A DNA stretch of 64,000 bases from Plectosphaerella cucumerina (taxonomy: Eukaryota; Ascomycota; Sordariomycetes; Glomerellales; Plectosphaerellaceae), in contig JAGPXD010000001.1 in NCBI GenBank assembly GCA_020746995.1, positions 4,898,001 through 4,962,000 of the forward strand, given 5' to 3'. The notes beneath the pieces were generated by a model. That model was not told where the DNA came from and searched no databases. It worked only from the letters and a program-made list of their open reading frames with translations. Both the position numbers and the translations under genes were made by a program. Position 1 is the stretch's first letter. Each line of letters starts with the position of its first letter. This document shows positions 46,714 to 57,305 of this stretch, in pieces.

Positions 46714-48028
46714 TCATGCCAGCTCGGCGAGAACGCTCTCCCTGAGGTTCTCGTAGCGCGTGGGGTCGAAGCGTTTCCGCTGCCACCCCGAGGCGCGCAG
46801 GCGCTCAATGCGGGCCTTGAGATCCAGGGCGCGCATCTCCGAGTCGGCTGCCGACGGGACAGGAGAGGCGGCGCGCGAAGGGAGGCTGAAGCTGAGCCGC
46901 GATCCAGCCGTGGGGCCGGCACTGGGCGTCAGATCCGCCTCGAGAGAGGCGAGGTGCGAGTTGACCTGGCACCGCAGGCTCGACAGGAGGGCGGTGTAGC
47001 GGTGGATGGAGCTCTCGCGGAGGAAGCTGAAGTCGTCGTCGCCGTTGGAGGAAAGGGGCTCCGGAGTGGGAGGGTGGGAGACGACCTCACGAGGTTCCGG
47101 GGAGGAGCGCATCGCACTCTGCATGGGCTGCTTGGATGTCCTCGTCTGGAGAGGGGTCGGATAGAGGCTCTCGTCGACGTCGGGCGAGGCACAGCGCAGA
47201 GAGAAGTCCTCGAAGCCCAGGGTGGGGGAGTCTGGGCGGATAATGGGCTCGTCGCAGAAAGTGACGCGCTTCTTGCTGGGGCTGCGGTGGTGGCCGGCGA
47301 GCCTCAGGCTGGAGGTGAGGGCGTCCTCGAAGGAGTGCGCCGTAGTCATGGGGGAGGAGAACTCGGTCGAGGCCCGGGATGAGATGGAGCTCGAAGGCGA
47401 GTGAAGGCTGCCGCTGGACGAGACGGTGGCGGCAGACGAGGGGCGCGAGTACTGGGAGATGGTGTCGTCGGCGCTCTGGATGAGATCGGCAGCACGGGAG
47501 TAGTGCTGGCGAGCCTGGTTAAGAAGCCTGACGCGGTAGGGCGACACGGGGTTCAGGGGCCGGGCGAGCATCTCGGCGGAGCTGGCGGCGTAAAAGTTGA
47601 GGTAGATCAAGTAGGCGGGTTCGATGTTCGCCTGGGAGCTGTCAGTCGCAAATCGGTAGCCGATCGGATTTGGTGATACATACATCGGGCCTGATGTTGT
47701 CCAGGATATCGGCGCAACGGGTAGAGCAGATCCTGTACTTGCGGTTGATGTAGTGGCGCTTGATATCGGCAATAGCAGCGTTCCACTCGGTGGCCGTGAA
47801 AGGAAGTACGGGCAGAGAGGCGGGGACCTGAAGGGACAGGCGCTTCAGGCTGCCCTTGGGCTTCACCGCGGGCTCTGAGGAGTCAAGCGAAGCCATCCTC
47901 TTGTGCTGCTCCCGGATGGAGGCGGCCACGTTGACAGCAGACATTTGGTTCTGAGGAGGAAGGACGAAGCTGTCACGGTTCCTGGTGCCGGAGGGCTGGT
48001 GAAGCATCAGGGGTATCAAGCCAGGCAT
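46714..48028 (-). CDS. uncharacterised protein, helical N-terminal domain and Ser/Pro-rich tail
   Basis: Two exons (48028-47684, 47631-46714) join in phase to 420 residues. I chose the ATG at 48028 because the frame further upstream has only non-ATG starts. I do not recognise the family. Residues about 78-165 look like a folded, helical, Tyr/Arg-rich unit (TATEWNAAIADIKRHYIN, then YLIYLNFYAASSAEML and RVRLLNQARQHYSRAADLI), reminiscent of TPR or MIT helical hairpins. The intron sits between the two halves. After it come about 200 Ser/Pro-rich residues with proline-directed sites (SPSKKRV, SPTLGF, TPEPLSS), then a C-terminal helix (DLKARIERLRASGWQRKRFDP). A phosphorylated scaffold or cell-cycle-type protein is one guess. 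Confidence 0.75.
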
Positions 48029-49134
48029 TGCGAAAGAGTGTGCAAGTGAGAGACGTGACACGGATGGTGGCTGTCGAATAGGTTTGGAGGGGCTCTCGTT
48101 CAAATAAATGAAAGAGGGCGGGGAAGCCGAGTAGGCGTCGAGTCGAGGTCGAACAGACGGATCGTCTGGTACGCAGGTGGCACTTGTCGAGGAGGACTTG
48201 TGAAGCCCCTGGATGACCAAAGTGTCGCAGACGGCCGAATTAGGGCGAGGGAGGGTTGCAGCGGGAGACCTCGTGGCGTGCGAGGGTCTCTTGGTGGAGG
48301 GTGGGCGGTTGGCGCGGCAGATGTCTCAATGCCGAGGAGTGGCCAACGAACGATGCGACAGCCTGTAGATGAAGACCCCGAGGAGTCTTGAAGGGGCAGC
48401 GCAGGGAGTGTCGCGACAACCGGCGGGGGGCTCTTTATGTCTCTGACTCTCCTGGGAGGGCCGAGAGGATCAGACCTCCTGTGGTTTTGACAGGATCGTC
48501 GACCGGGATGCAGGGAGACTCAGACTGGCACTGGAGAGAGGTGGGCTCGGCGGGGCGTGCTGGGTGCGAGCTCAGGGTACCGGGGAGGGCGATGTTGCAG
48601 CGGATGGGACCTGGGCCAGGGGAGACGAAAGGTCCTTCTTCTCCGTTCGTTATGCTGGACGGGGGTTTATTATCGAATTAATGTCCGAGGACAAAGCACC
48701 GGGGCGCCGTTCTGACCGGAGAACGGGGAGTCGATGGGAAAGCGAGGGGAGGCTGCTGGTTTGGGCAACTCTGCTCCGAGTCAGGACTGATAGACAGTGA
48801 TTGATATAGCCGGGGGAGCTTGACGGGAGCTTGACAGGGTCGATCAGCGAGCGGGCCGAAGGGTAGATATGGGTGAGTCGAGTCGAGTTGGTCGTGCGTT
48901 GTGTTGACGGGTGTGGTAGGGCAGGCAAGAGAATGAAATAATTATTTGGCGTGGGAAAACGTTTCTTCTTCTCGATCGTGCTCTGTTTCCTAACCCGCAG
49001 GATCAGGGGTTTTGGCGGATGGGGGTAGCAAAAAAAATTATGACAGACGCGGGGCCGGCGAGCGAGCAGCGGACGCGAGGGGGCTGTTCAGGGGTGATGG
49101 GATGCGAGGGCGGAAGGGGTGCCGGGGGCCGGTG

Positions 49135-49154
49135 GCGAGGCGAGGCGAGGCGAG
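49135..49154 (+). repeat. (GCGAG)4 simple repeat
   Basis: Four tandem copies of GCGAG followed by a degenerate GCAGG. Non-coding simple repeat. Confidence 0.9.
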
Positions 49155-49687
49155 GCAGGGCGATGCAAGTGGTGGCAGCAGCGCAGCGCAGCAAAGGAGG
49201 GACAAAAATCTTCCGCAGGATGGGCGACTCGATGTCCAGAAGGACGATTGAGGGTTCGAAACGAGGCGAGTCCTGCGGCGTGATCCGGGAGTGACGAAGT
49301 TGAAGTACTCCCTCCTTGATGCTCTTCAGTCCGTTCCAAGTTGTGCGACGCGGCTTCGCCTCCTGGCGCCGGCGCGCCTCTCAGTCTCCCCTCCCCCCAT
49401 CCCACCTCAAGTTCGGGCGTCCGGACTGGTGCCGCGCTGGTCTCGAACACCACAATCCGTGTGGTGGAGGGAAGATGCTGGCAAAAGGTGCGGCATCAGC
49501 GTGGCCCGCCGGCCGAGCGCCTGTCTGTGCGGCAGCTTGGAGCGCGGGTGGCGGACAGAGCGCGCAGCCACGAGCAGCACGGCCCTCGTGGGCGGGAGAT
49601 TGCCCCTTCTGGTTCTCCTCGCAAAGCCTGTCGACGTCCGGGAGCTGCTGTGATGAACAAGATGAACCCGCATGACTCTGCGCGGCC

Positions 49688-49710
49688 GGGGGGGGGGGGG
49701 GGGGGGGGGG
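49688..49710 (+). repeat. poly-G homopolymer, 23 bases
   Basis: An uninterrupted run of 23 G in an otherwise complex non-coding region. It may be a real G-quadruplex-prone tract, or an assembly or sequencing artefact such as two contigs joined at a homopolymer. Confidence 0.95.
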
Positions 49711-50527
49711 CAACGGAGCCAGGGTGGATGGTCATGTTTGCGCGATATGCGACGGGAGGAGCATTGTCGGGAGGAGGAGGGAAAGATTCGGAAGAATGGC
49801 CCAGCAACGACTCATCTCAACCCCCCGAGGTCGTCGTCTTCCACGGCTTCGTCTTCTCTTTCGTCCTTCCGTTGAGACAGGTACTTTCCGAAAGGGAAAA
49901 AAGCATCGACTTTGCTGCACCGCTACGGGGCATGATGCGACGGGAAATGAGGCGCCGTGGCCAGGCTAGAACACGTCGAGATGCAGCTCGTGTCATGTCC
50001 GATGAAGCACGGCAGAGGGCAAAAGCAACGACGACAACGGCCGCCAAAGTCAAAACCGTCTGAGGCCGGACGGGAGTCTGAGGGGAGAGACGAGCACTGA
50101 GGCAGGCACCATCGAGGTACCTGACGTACAGGAAGGAAGTGTACCTGCTCCTTCCCCTTGGAGTGCGACAATCCAACTCCCGTGGCTTATGCGAACGCCT
50201 GTGCCTGCCCGCATCTTGTCGGTCGCCCCTGCCTTTCCCGACTCGGAGGTCAGCAGTTCCAAGCGTGTGGTGTCGGGTGCCTGCGGTACCTGCCTCGATT
50301 ACCCGGACAGTTCGCCCGAGTCGGCCCCTGCATCCTCTATAACACCACCCGAAGCTGGTCTGTGGGGGGCTGTGGTGCCTGCCTCTGCGCCGCGCGGGCG
50401 GGCTCACGGGAGCGTTCCTAGTGGGCAACCACTGGATGGCGGACAGAGGACGACTCGGAGACTTGCAGCGGCGGCCACAACTCGACATCCCTGCTGCGGT
50501 CGACAGAATGAAAAAGAGGTCAGTACT

Positions 50528-50548
50528 CTGCAGTCTGCAGTCTGCAGT
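50528..50548 (+). repeat. (CTGCAGT)3 tandem repeat
   Basis: Three perfect copies of a 7-base unit that contains a PstI-type palindrome. Non-coding. Confidence 0.9.
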
Positions 50549-52834
50549 CGACAATCTGACTGCAAGGGGTCCATGCGTTGGCATCATCCACCTCAAGCTG
50601 GAGGGAGGGAAGGGTGCTGGTCACCGTGCCTGCTGCAGGATGCTGGACGAGAAGCTCTCCCACCGCTGAAACGAAACATAAACGACACCAGAAATCACCC
50701 CTGTAAAATCCAGGAAAACTCTCCGCCCCCGCCACATGGTCGTGACGGTCGTCCCTTCCCCAGCAACTTTCCTATCTCGGGCTAGCCTCTGGCCTCTGAC
50801 CTCTGCCATCGACCCCTGTCGCGCTCGGACGACAGCGTCCCATCTCGGCCTGCACGCTCAAACCACCTCTGCGTCCGTGTCCTCGGTCGAGGCCAGCGAC
50901 TCCCTGCTTGTTTTTTGCGCGAGTGCTGCTGTTGCTGCCCCGACGAACCACTCCGGACGCAACGCCAACCACGGCCGGCCATCGGCCTCGTGCTCCTCAA
51001 CCGATGCAACCGCTCGCCTTGCCATCGTCCACCTGTCTATCCGACTGACAGATGCACGACGCTCCCTTGCGTTCACGTCGTCACCGCATCCTCGCGAGCC
51101 AGTGTCACCCCGCCTGCTCCATCGTCATCCCACGCGGCGTGAACTGGGCAACAACACCCGCCCCAGGAACACCAATGCCGCCGACGCCGCAATTCTCCCC
51201 CGAACATGATATCTGATCATTACGATACTGCCGCGACTGGCGCGGCTCTTCCTCTGCAAACTCTTGGTACGAACATGTTGCTGACAGACTTTCTTTGGTG
51301 CAGCATGCATGCACTCTCGGGCACTCGAACTTTGTTGTCGTCCAAAGCAGCCTGCATATCGAGTTCCGTCCATCAGGACCGAGCTAACACGGGCAATCAC
51401 GGGACGACACAGCGTTCACTGGCCGGAGGCGTACTTTCGATGGCAGCTCCAGCCCAGTCAGCCCTCGCGCATCCTCATCTCCCCCAGCTGACCCCACCCT
51501 CTCTCTCCCTGCCTGATTCGAACGATCCCACGCGCCCGAGCCTCCTCGACTCATTGCACTGCGTTCCATTGCCCCTGGCAGGATGAACTAGCCCGCCTGC
51601 AGCATCGTGGCACTGACCTCGCAAATCCAAGGCCAGTCCGGATCCCGGAAGCCACCTTGCCCACGACCTTTCTCCCCTTGGCCCTCGCCTGCCTTGCCTA
51701 CCTAGGCCTTGGCAGGCTGTAAGTAAGCAGGTCCTGGAAATAGCGACGTCTGATGCCGCGCCAGACCCCGTCAGCCCGTCATGCGCTCGAGCCGGCCGCT
51801 ACGGAGATGGCGCTAGCTTTCTCGCCCGAGCTGATCATCCTCCAAGTGCCCGACTACGTTTCACCTGGAAAACAGCTATTCCCTGAAGAGATGTCGTCCA
51901 GGGCTAGGCTAGTACGAGAATGGACGCAAGACTTCAACTTGCCTCTTGGAGGGTGCTTGGCACGGGCTTCTCATCCGGAACCTTTGACTCTGCCTCGCAG
52001 GTCGTCATCTAAGCCAAGACCAGCAGACGGACGACATCACGGAGATGCACTTGAAAAGGCAAAGATGCAGCCAGTCATGCAAACCACTTACCTCTCCAGC
52101 ATCACATGCTCGGATGCACTGCAGTTGAAAACCGGGGCCAGCATGATGTCAGGACGAGGAGACATCCAAAGCCTCCCGTGTTTCAACCGCGAAGCAGGGC
52201 CCTGCTTTGCAAATACCGTGGACCCTTTCTTTCTTCAACCTCAAGCCCGCCCGGCCGTCCCAGATCCGGTCAGAGTATGTGCTTCGCATAAAGTGGCTTG
52301 GCTCGGCAGCCATTACCACGCGAGCCCTCCACAGCGGGTCACAACGGACGTCCTTTGACATCCGTCTCGACCACCGGACGGCCTCCTCGGCCATGTCACT
52401 TCGAACCCTCCTTCTCCCCTGGTCTTCAGACGGGGCGACGGCACCCACCCTCATTGAGATGGCATCGCACCATGTTTCCAATTCTCCAGAGTGTTCCCCC
52501 TAGCGACGATCCGGGCCCGTGCGTGCGGGTGATCGTCAAGGAGGGGGGAAAGATCGGGCCTCGAATTTCAAACAGCCGCTGCGCGCGCCTTCGCGGCCGA
52601 AACGGTCGAGTCATTCAGTCCAAGGCCCCCGTGGAGACCATTACAACATCTGCTCGGTATCGTCGGCTGGCCTTGGCTTCATTCGCCCTGTGCCCGTGTC
52701 AAGGGGTCGTCCGTGGTGGCTGATCCTGCTCTTCACGATGGACTAATGTGTCATCCCGCGTGAGCACCTTGCTGGTCTCTGCGCACAGCACCGTTCGCTC
52801 CCCACCCGTGCCGAGAGGGAGCTAGGACTCTTCA

Positions 52835-52919
52835 GTGGCCGTCTCAGGGTCCTGCCATCCGTGATTGCACCTTCATTGATATTCAGGCTGACGCTGTGGC
52901 GAGGATGGGGCCTGGTGAC
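52835..52919 (+). other. candidate upstream exon of the membrane-protein gene
   Basis: An open stretch whose last part reads IRDCTFIDIQADAVARMGPGD, natural-looking protein sequence, ending in phase 0 at a GTACAT donor. The next well-supported exon, 53558 onward, also starts in phase 0 after a CTCAG acceptor and reads VVILNTIVNKRRVH. Joining them would need a 638-base intron, long for this genome, so a missing middle exon or an insertion is equally possible. No start ATG is evident. This is weak evidence. Confidence 0.3.
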
Positions 52920-53557
52920 GTACATTATCCGCGGTGACCGTGATACAGTCCCACGGTATTGCTTGTCTCTGTGCGACAGAAGGCGAGACTTCGATGGCGA
53001 AGCACTCCGTGTCTTGGACTGTCCACCCCGGCTCCTCCATGACCTGAGACCGCACCATTATGTACAGCCACGAAGGAAGACGTGGCCCCCGATACAGCCT
53101 CGACCATGGTGGGTGGCGTCCGTGTCTCAAATTCCCATGTTCCTCACTTCCAGTTGGCCACATCTGATGCCCAAACGCCATTGACTTCGAGGAAACCGAG
53201 CCAGTCGAGCTGATTTGTTTTCACCAGTGTGATTATCAGACACGCTGGTCTGCCTTGCCCCAAATCATTAGCCTGAGTTTCTCCTGGACTTTTCAAGCTG
53301 AGATGGTCACCCATGTTCAGCTCTACATCAGCCGTGCCTCCTGTCAAACATCCCCTTCGGACCGTGGCGTGGCCAACCTAGGCCTGGAGCGACACAGAGG
53401 CTTATCCCTGCTTGACGCTACACAGACCGATCGCGGAAAGGGATGGACGGGCGATTCGAATAGGTGTTGCCCTACCCCCTTTCTGATACGGCCCGTCGCA
53501 GCGCGCCACAACAGGCTGGACGCGAAAGAATAGTCCTTTCAAGACGCCAAAACTCAG

Positions 53558-54285
53558 GTGGTGATCCTCAATACCATCGTGAACAAACGTCGAGTGCACC
53601 TTCGGAACCTTGGCCAGGAAGAAGCCATGGCCATCACCGAATACGAACTGTACAAGCTTCTTGACCGAATATTGTTCCTCAACATCGCGGCCACACTCGT
53701 CCTCACCATTGCCACGGCCTTAGTGGGGGTGCAATATGCTCGCACAGGAGAAGTCTCAGTCCTGGCAGAACTGATCATCGTACGTGAGACCAAACATGAA
53801 TGGAAGAATGGCCCGCTGAGAGAAACATCCCAGAGCATCGCCCTCGCCCCTCTGCTCTGTCTGGCGCTGCTGCTCACACACCGCGTTAAACCGGACTCAT
53901 CTCCCATTGCGATGATAGTCCCGGAGTTCATCTCAGCCCTATCGGCTATCGCCAGGTACAGTTCCTGGGGGATTGAAGTGGCCATATGTAACTGATGTGT
54001 GGCAGCGGTGGGATGGCCATCACGAATGGCGTCCATGGGATTACACGGAGCGATCCTCCCGGTGGCCTGCCGTCTTTCCAACTCGCCATGTCCGTTCTGT
54101 TCGTCCTTTCGACGTAAGTTACTCGCCTCAAAGGATGTATTTGGCTTGCTGACCATGACAGAGGACTGGGTGCCGCTCTGGCATGTGTGTCAGACAAACT
54201 CAGACGGTCACTTTCGAGGCAGACCTCATCAGGGGAAGGGGGTATGACATTCGGCCCAAGCTGGCGGCAAACCTCTCAGGGGTAA
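53558..54285 (+). CDS. multi-span membrane protein, 5' end unresolved
   Basis: Four exons (53558-53779, 53834-53955, 54006-54113, 54162-54285) chain in phase for 191 codons to a stop. An internal ATG at 53627 could start a shorter 168-residue form, but the frame is coding-like upstream of it and begins at an acceptor (CTCAG), so the gene probably starts further 5'. The protein reads KRRVHLRNLGQEEAMAIT-type cytosolic sequence, then hydrophobic segments FLNIAATLVLTIATALVGV, ALAPLLCLALLLTHRV, IVPEFISALSAIASGG and LAMSVLFVLSTGLGAALAC, and a basic tail. I do not recognise the family. Intron 1 (54 bases) is stop-free and 3n. The gene converges with the histidyl-tRNA synthetase gene about 165 bases away. 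Confidence 0.7.
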
Positions 54286-54451
54286 CAAATTGTCGAAAAT
54301 TGTATATGCAAGCAGTGTTATGCCATGGATGTGAGTGACCTTGTCATGAAAGTACCAAGTGCAAGTCGAATGTGACCATCATGTCAAAATGTGTATTGCC
54401 CCGCTCCTTTTTAAGTGCCATGCTGCAAATATCTACCGCTCTACCAACCCC

Positions 54452-56629
54452 CTACGAGCTCTCAGCGGGCTTGGGCTCCTCCGCCGCCGGCGTCTCCGCC
54501 GGTGCGGCGGGAGCAGTGCTCGCCTCCTCGGGCTTGACATCCTCGCCACGCAGGCCACCAACAACCTTGAGGCCCTCGGCGCCGCGAGCAATGTCATCCA
54601 GCTCGCGCTTCCTCGCCAGGCGCTTCTGCACCTCGGGGACCAGGGCCGTCAGCTGGACGAGCTCGCCGTCCTTCTGGGGGTGACCGTCGGGCAGACCCAG
54701 CTCCTTGATCTTGACGACGCCCTTCTCGACCTCCTCGTCGCCCACGATGACGGCAAACGGCGTCTGCGTGGCCTCGGCGGCCTTGAACTGCTGCGGCAGC
54801 TTGGGTTTCGTCTTGTAGAGGAACTCGGTCTGGTGATCGCACGTCAGCAAAGGGTTCCTCGTGCACGATAGGCACCAAGTCAGGGCTCACCTTGATTCCG
54901 GCTTCCCACAGCTTCGCCGCGATGGCGAGGCGCTCCTTGATGAGGCCGGCCTTGGAGCCAAGCGCCATGATGTAGACATCTACGGTGCTAGGCGCCGTCT
55001 CGTTCTCGGCGGCCATCCTCGCCTTTGTGATGCTGAAGATGCGCTCGACGCCGAATGAAACGCCCACGCAGGGCACCTGGGCCTTGCCGGAGAACATGCC
55101 GACGAGGCCGTCGTACCTTCCGCCGGCAGCGACGCTGCCAACACCGACGCTGGGGTCGTTAGACCGGTCGTCGTCGTCCTTGCCTCCCTTGCTCTTCTTG
55201 GGCTTGACGGTGGGGTCCTTGGCGCCAGGGGTCGCGGAGGGGGCAGAACCCTCAGTCACGACCTCATAGATGACACCGCTGATCGCTGGGTCAGTACAAT
55301 TGACAGAAAATGCGGGAGAGAACACTCACGTGTAGTAATCCAGGCCTCGGGCCAGGGAGAGGTCGAAGGAGATCCTCTCAAAAGCGCCAAAGGCCTCCAG
55401 GTACTCGAAAAGGAGCTGGAGATCGGCGAGACCCTCCTGGATCAGCTTGTTCTGCGAAATGGTGGGGTCCGCGCGCAGCTTCTCCAGCAGGTCGTGCTTG
55501 CCCTTGAGAACGACCCATTCACCAATGCGGTCGGCCACGTCCTCGGCGAGGCCCTTCTCCTCGGTCATCTCCTTCTTGACGTCGGCCCAGGGGAGCTTGT
55601 CGAGCTTGTCGACGGCGGAGGAGATGGGGCGGATCTTGTCCTCGGGGACGCCGCAGCTCTGGAAGAGACCGTCGAGGATCTTGCGGTGGTTGAGCTTGAT
55701 GGTGTAGTTGCCCTTCCAGCCGAGGCCCTCGAAGACCTCGGTCAGGATGTAGAGGATCTCGGCGTCGGGGATCATGGGGTCGTAGACACCGGCGATGTCG
55801 ATATCGCACTGGTAGAACTCGCGCATGCGGCCCTTGGACATGGCCGGCTGATCTCTGGAGAGGTGTCAGAACGGGTTCTTGTGAGGATGACTGGACTTCG
55901 CAACATGCCTCCGGAACACCTTGGCGATGTGGTAGCGCTTGCAGTTCTGCAGAGCGTTCATGGCGCAGAAGCGGGCGAAGGGAACAGTGAGATCGTAGCG
56001 GAGAGAGCTCAGCTCCTGTTGAAGACGGTCAGATATGTTTGGCTGGTTCAGGGGAAGGATAGGGACGTACGCCGCCTTGGTCCTTCAGCTCGTAGATGCT
56101 GTGGCATGTTGAATCAGAATCTCTTGTCTTGTTTCCAAACTCGCACGAGCTTTGAGTTCCGGCTTACAGCTTGCTGTCCTCGCCATATTTTCCACCCAGG
56201 ATATCGGTCAACTCAAAGGTAGGCGTGTCGAGTTCGAGGGCGCCGTGCTTCTGGAAGACGGTCCGCAGTTGGGTGAAGATGCGCTCACGGATGAGCATGT
56301 CATTGCCGAACCCTGGCGGCAACACCGGTCAGCATCGTGGGTCGCCGTGTGTGGTTCTTGTGTTCTTGGCCCAGCTCACAATCCTTGGTGCCCTTGGGGG
56401 TCTTCAGCTCAAACTTTGTCTTGGGCGCCATGTTGGAGGAGGGGTGTTCGGGGGATTGGGCGGGTGCGTGGTAGGATCGGGCTTGTCGCGTGCAGCGCGT
56501 GCAGATGGTCTGCGTCGGTCGCTGGATCGGAGGAGCAGCAGGTAATGTCGCGTGAGGTAGTCGCGAGGGAGGAATTGGTCGCAAGGTCGGCCGGATCGAC
56601 CAGAATGAAATCTGCAGTGAGGGCTTCAT
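54452..56629 (-). CDS. HTS1: histidyl-tRNA synthetase, long (mitochondrial) and short (cytosolic) starts
   Basis: Seven exons (56431-56380 for the short form, 56312-56168, 56098-56071, 56015-55909, 55854-55330, 55278-54891, 54829-54452) give 540 residues from the ATG at 56431 (MAPKTKFELKTPKGTKD). The same frame is open to an upstream ATG at 56629, adding 66 Arg/Ser/Pro-rich residues with almost no acids, a mitochondrial-type leader; that form has 606 residues. Class II landmarks: RYDLTVPFARF, RRDQPAMSKGRMREFYQCD (motif 2), the histidine-specific ARGLDYYTG and AAGGRYDGLV, and a C-terminal anticodon domain (KLPQQFKAAE). A Lys/Asp insertion lies between the two histidine motifs. Intron 4 is GC-AG (GCATGT...CCAG). 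It charges tRNA-His in both compartments if both starts are used, as in yeast HTS1. Confidence 0.95.
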
Positions 56630-56703
56630 CCACCCAGGTGTAGTGGGGTAGGTCCAGGGAGGCGGGAGTGCGGGCGGCGGCCTAGTGATGCGTTCCCTTT
56701 GGG

Positions 56704-56710
56704 TGACTCA
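56704..56710. promoter_or_regulatory. TGACTCA, Gcn4/Cpc1-type site upstream of HTS1
   Basis: A perfect TGACTCA about 75 bases upstream of the long HTS1 start and about 270 upstream of the short start. This is the core bound by Gcn4/Cpc1/CpcA bZIP factors in general amino-acid control, and yeast HTS1 is a known target of that system. Binding here is inferred from motif and position. Confidence 0.55.
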
Positions 56711-57144
56711 ACAAAGCGATGGAGGCAATGATTGGGTTTTCCGGTACTCGAGTCGACGACATGGTGCAGATGGAAAGAGCCCATTGGAGGGAGAGGAAGA
56801 AGGCTGAGGGGCGCAGCGGCAGTGTGGCGGCTTTCATTGTCCTGATTGGTGACATGAGCCACAAGCCAAGTCCATACCCCTGTCTTCTCTGCAAGGCTCG
56901 AAAGAGGGGTAATTCGATGCACTCGTTCCAGTTTGGAGGGGTCAATGTCGTGTGGATCTTGGTACACTGAAGACAAACTTGAAGAGTACATCGGAATTGG
57001 TCGAAAGATGGGGGTGGAACGGAGCTGTCATATCAGTGTTTCCACTGGCATCAACAACTTGTCCCGTCTGAAGTTGAAATACAACTTGAACCTGCTCTAG
57101 ACTTAGATCCCATCTAGACAGGACTTACTCCGAGTCGATCAACG

Positions 57145-57160
57145 TGACGTGACGTGACAG
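57145..57160. promoter_or_regulatory. TGACGTGACGTGACAG repeat (CRE-like half sites)
   Basis: Three overlapping TGAC units, two of them extended to TGACGT, a CRE/ATF-type half site. They lie about 150 bases upstream of the dehydrogenase ATG and may serve as a bZIP cluster for that gene. Motif evidence only. Confidence 0.4.
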
Positions 57161-57305
57161 CGGAATGGTACCGTCGGAATGCCCCCGGAATCGGGACAAA
57201 TCCACAGAGTACTTTCGTCTCACATGTGCCAAGTCAGAGCGCAGGGAGTCACCCGCGTACTTCTGTTTCCCCATTACGACAACTTCAACTTGCCCTGGCC
57301 TATTT

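Larger units (their letters stand above)
48029..53557. other. 5.5 kb gene-poor region
   Basis: No ORF here has family resemblance, splice partners or natural protein composition, except one candidate exon at 52835-52919 (listed separately). It holds a 23-base G run, a (GCGAG)4 repeat, a (CTGCAGT)3 repeat and the CCTACCTAGGC motif at 51697-51707. The first part must include the promoter of the minus-strand gene at 48028. The region could be long leaders, a non-coding RNA or decayed sequence; sequence alone does not say. Confidence 0.4.
56630..57305. other. divergent promoter region, HTS1 / short-chain dehydrogenase
   Basis: About 675 bases. It contains a TGACTCA on the HTS1 side and a TGACGT repeat on the dehydrogenase side, both listed separately. 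No other gene is supported. Confidence 0.6.

Noticed and set aside
49817..50596. 259-codon minus-strand ORF in the gene-poor region
   Set aside because: Arg/Ser/Thr-rich throughout, no domain, no splice partners and no convincing start context.
51753..52358. 201-codon plus-strand ORF
   Set aside because: Composition looks random, with no hydrophobic core pattern or motif; probably chance in GC-rich DNA.
57165..57305. Upstream in-frame ATG for the SDR gene
   Set aside because: The 47 added residues are not SDR-like and end just before the cofactor motif. A targeting leader cannot be excluded, but no acid-free amphipathic stretch is visible.
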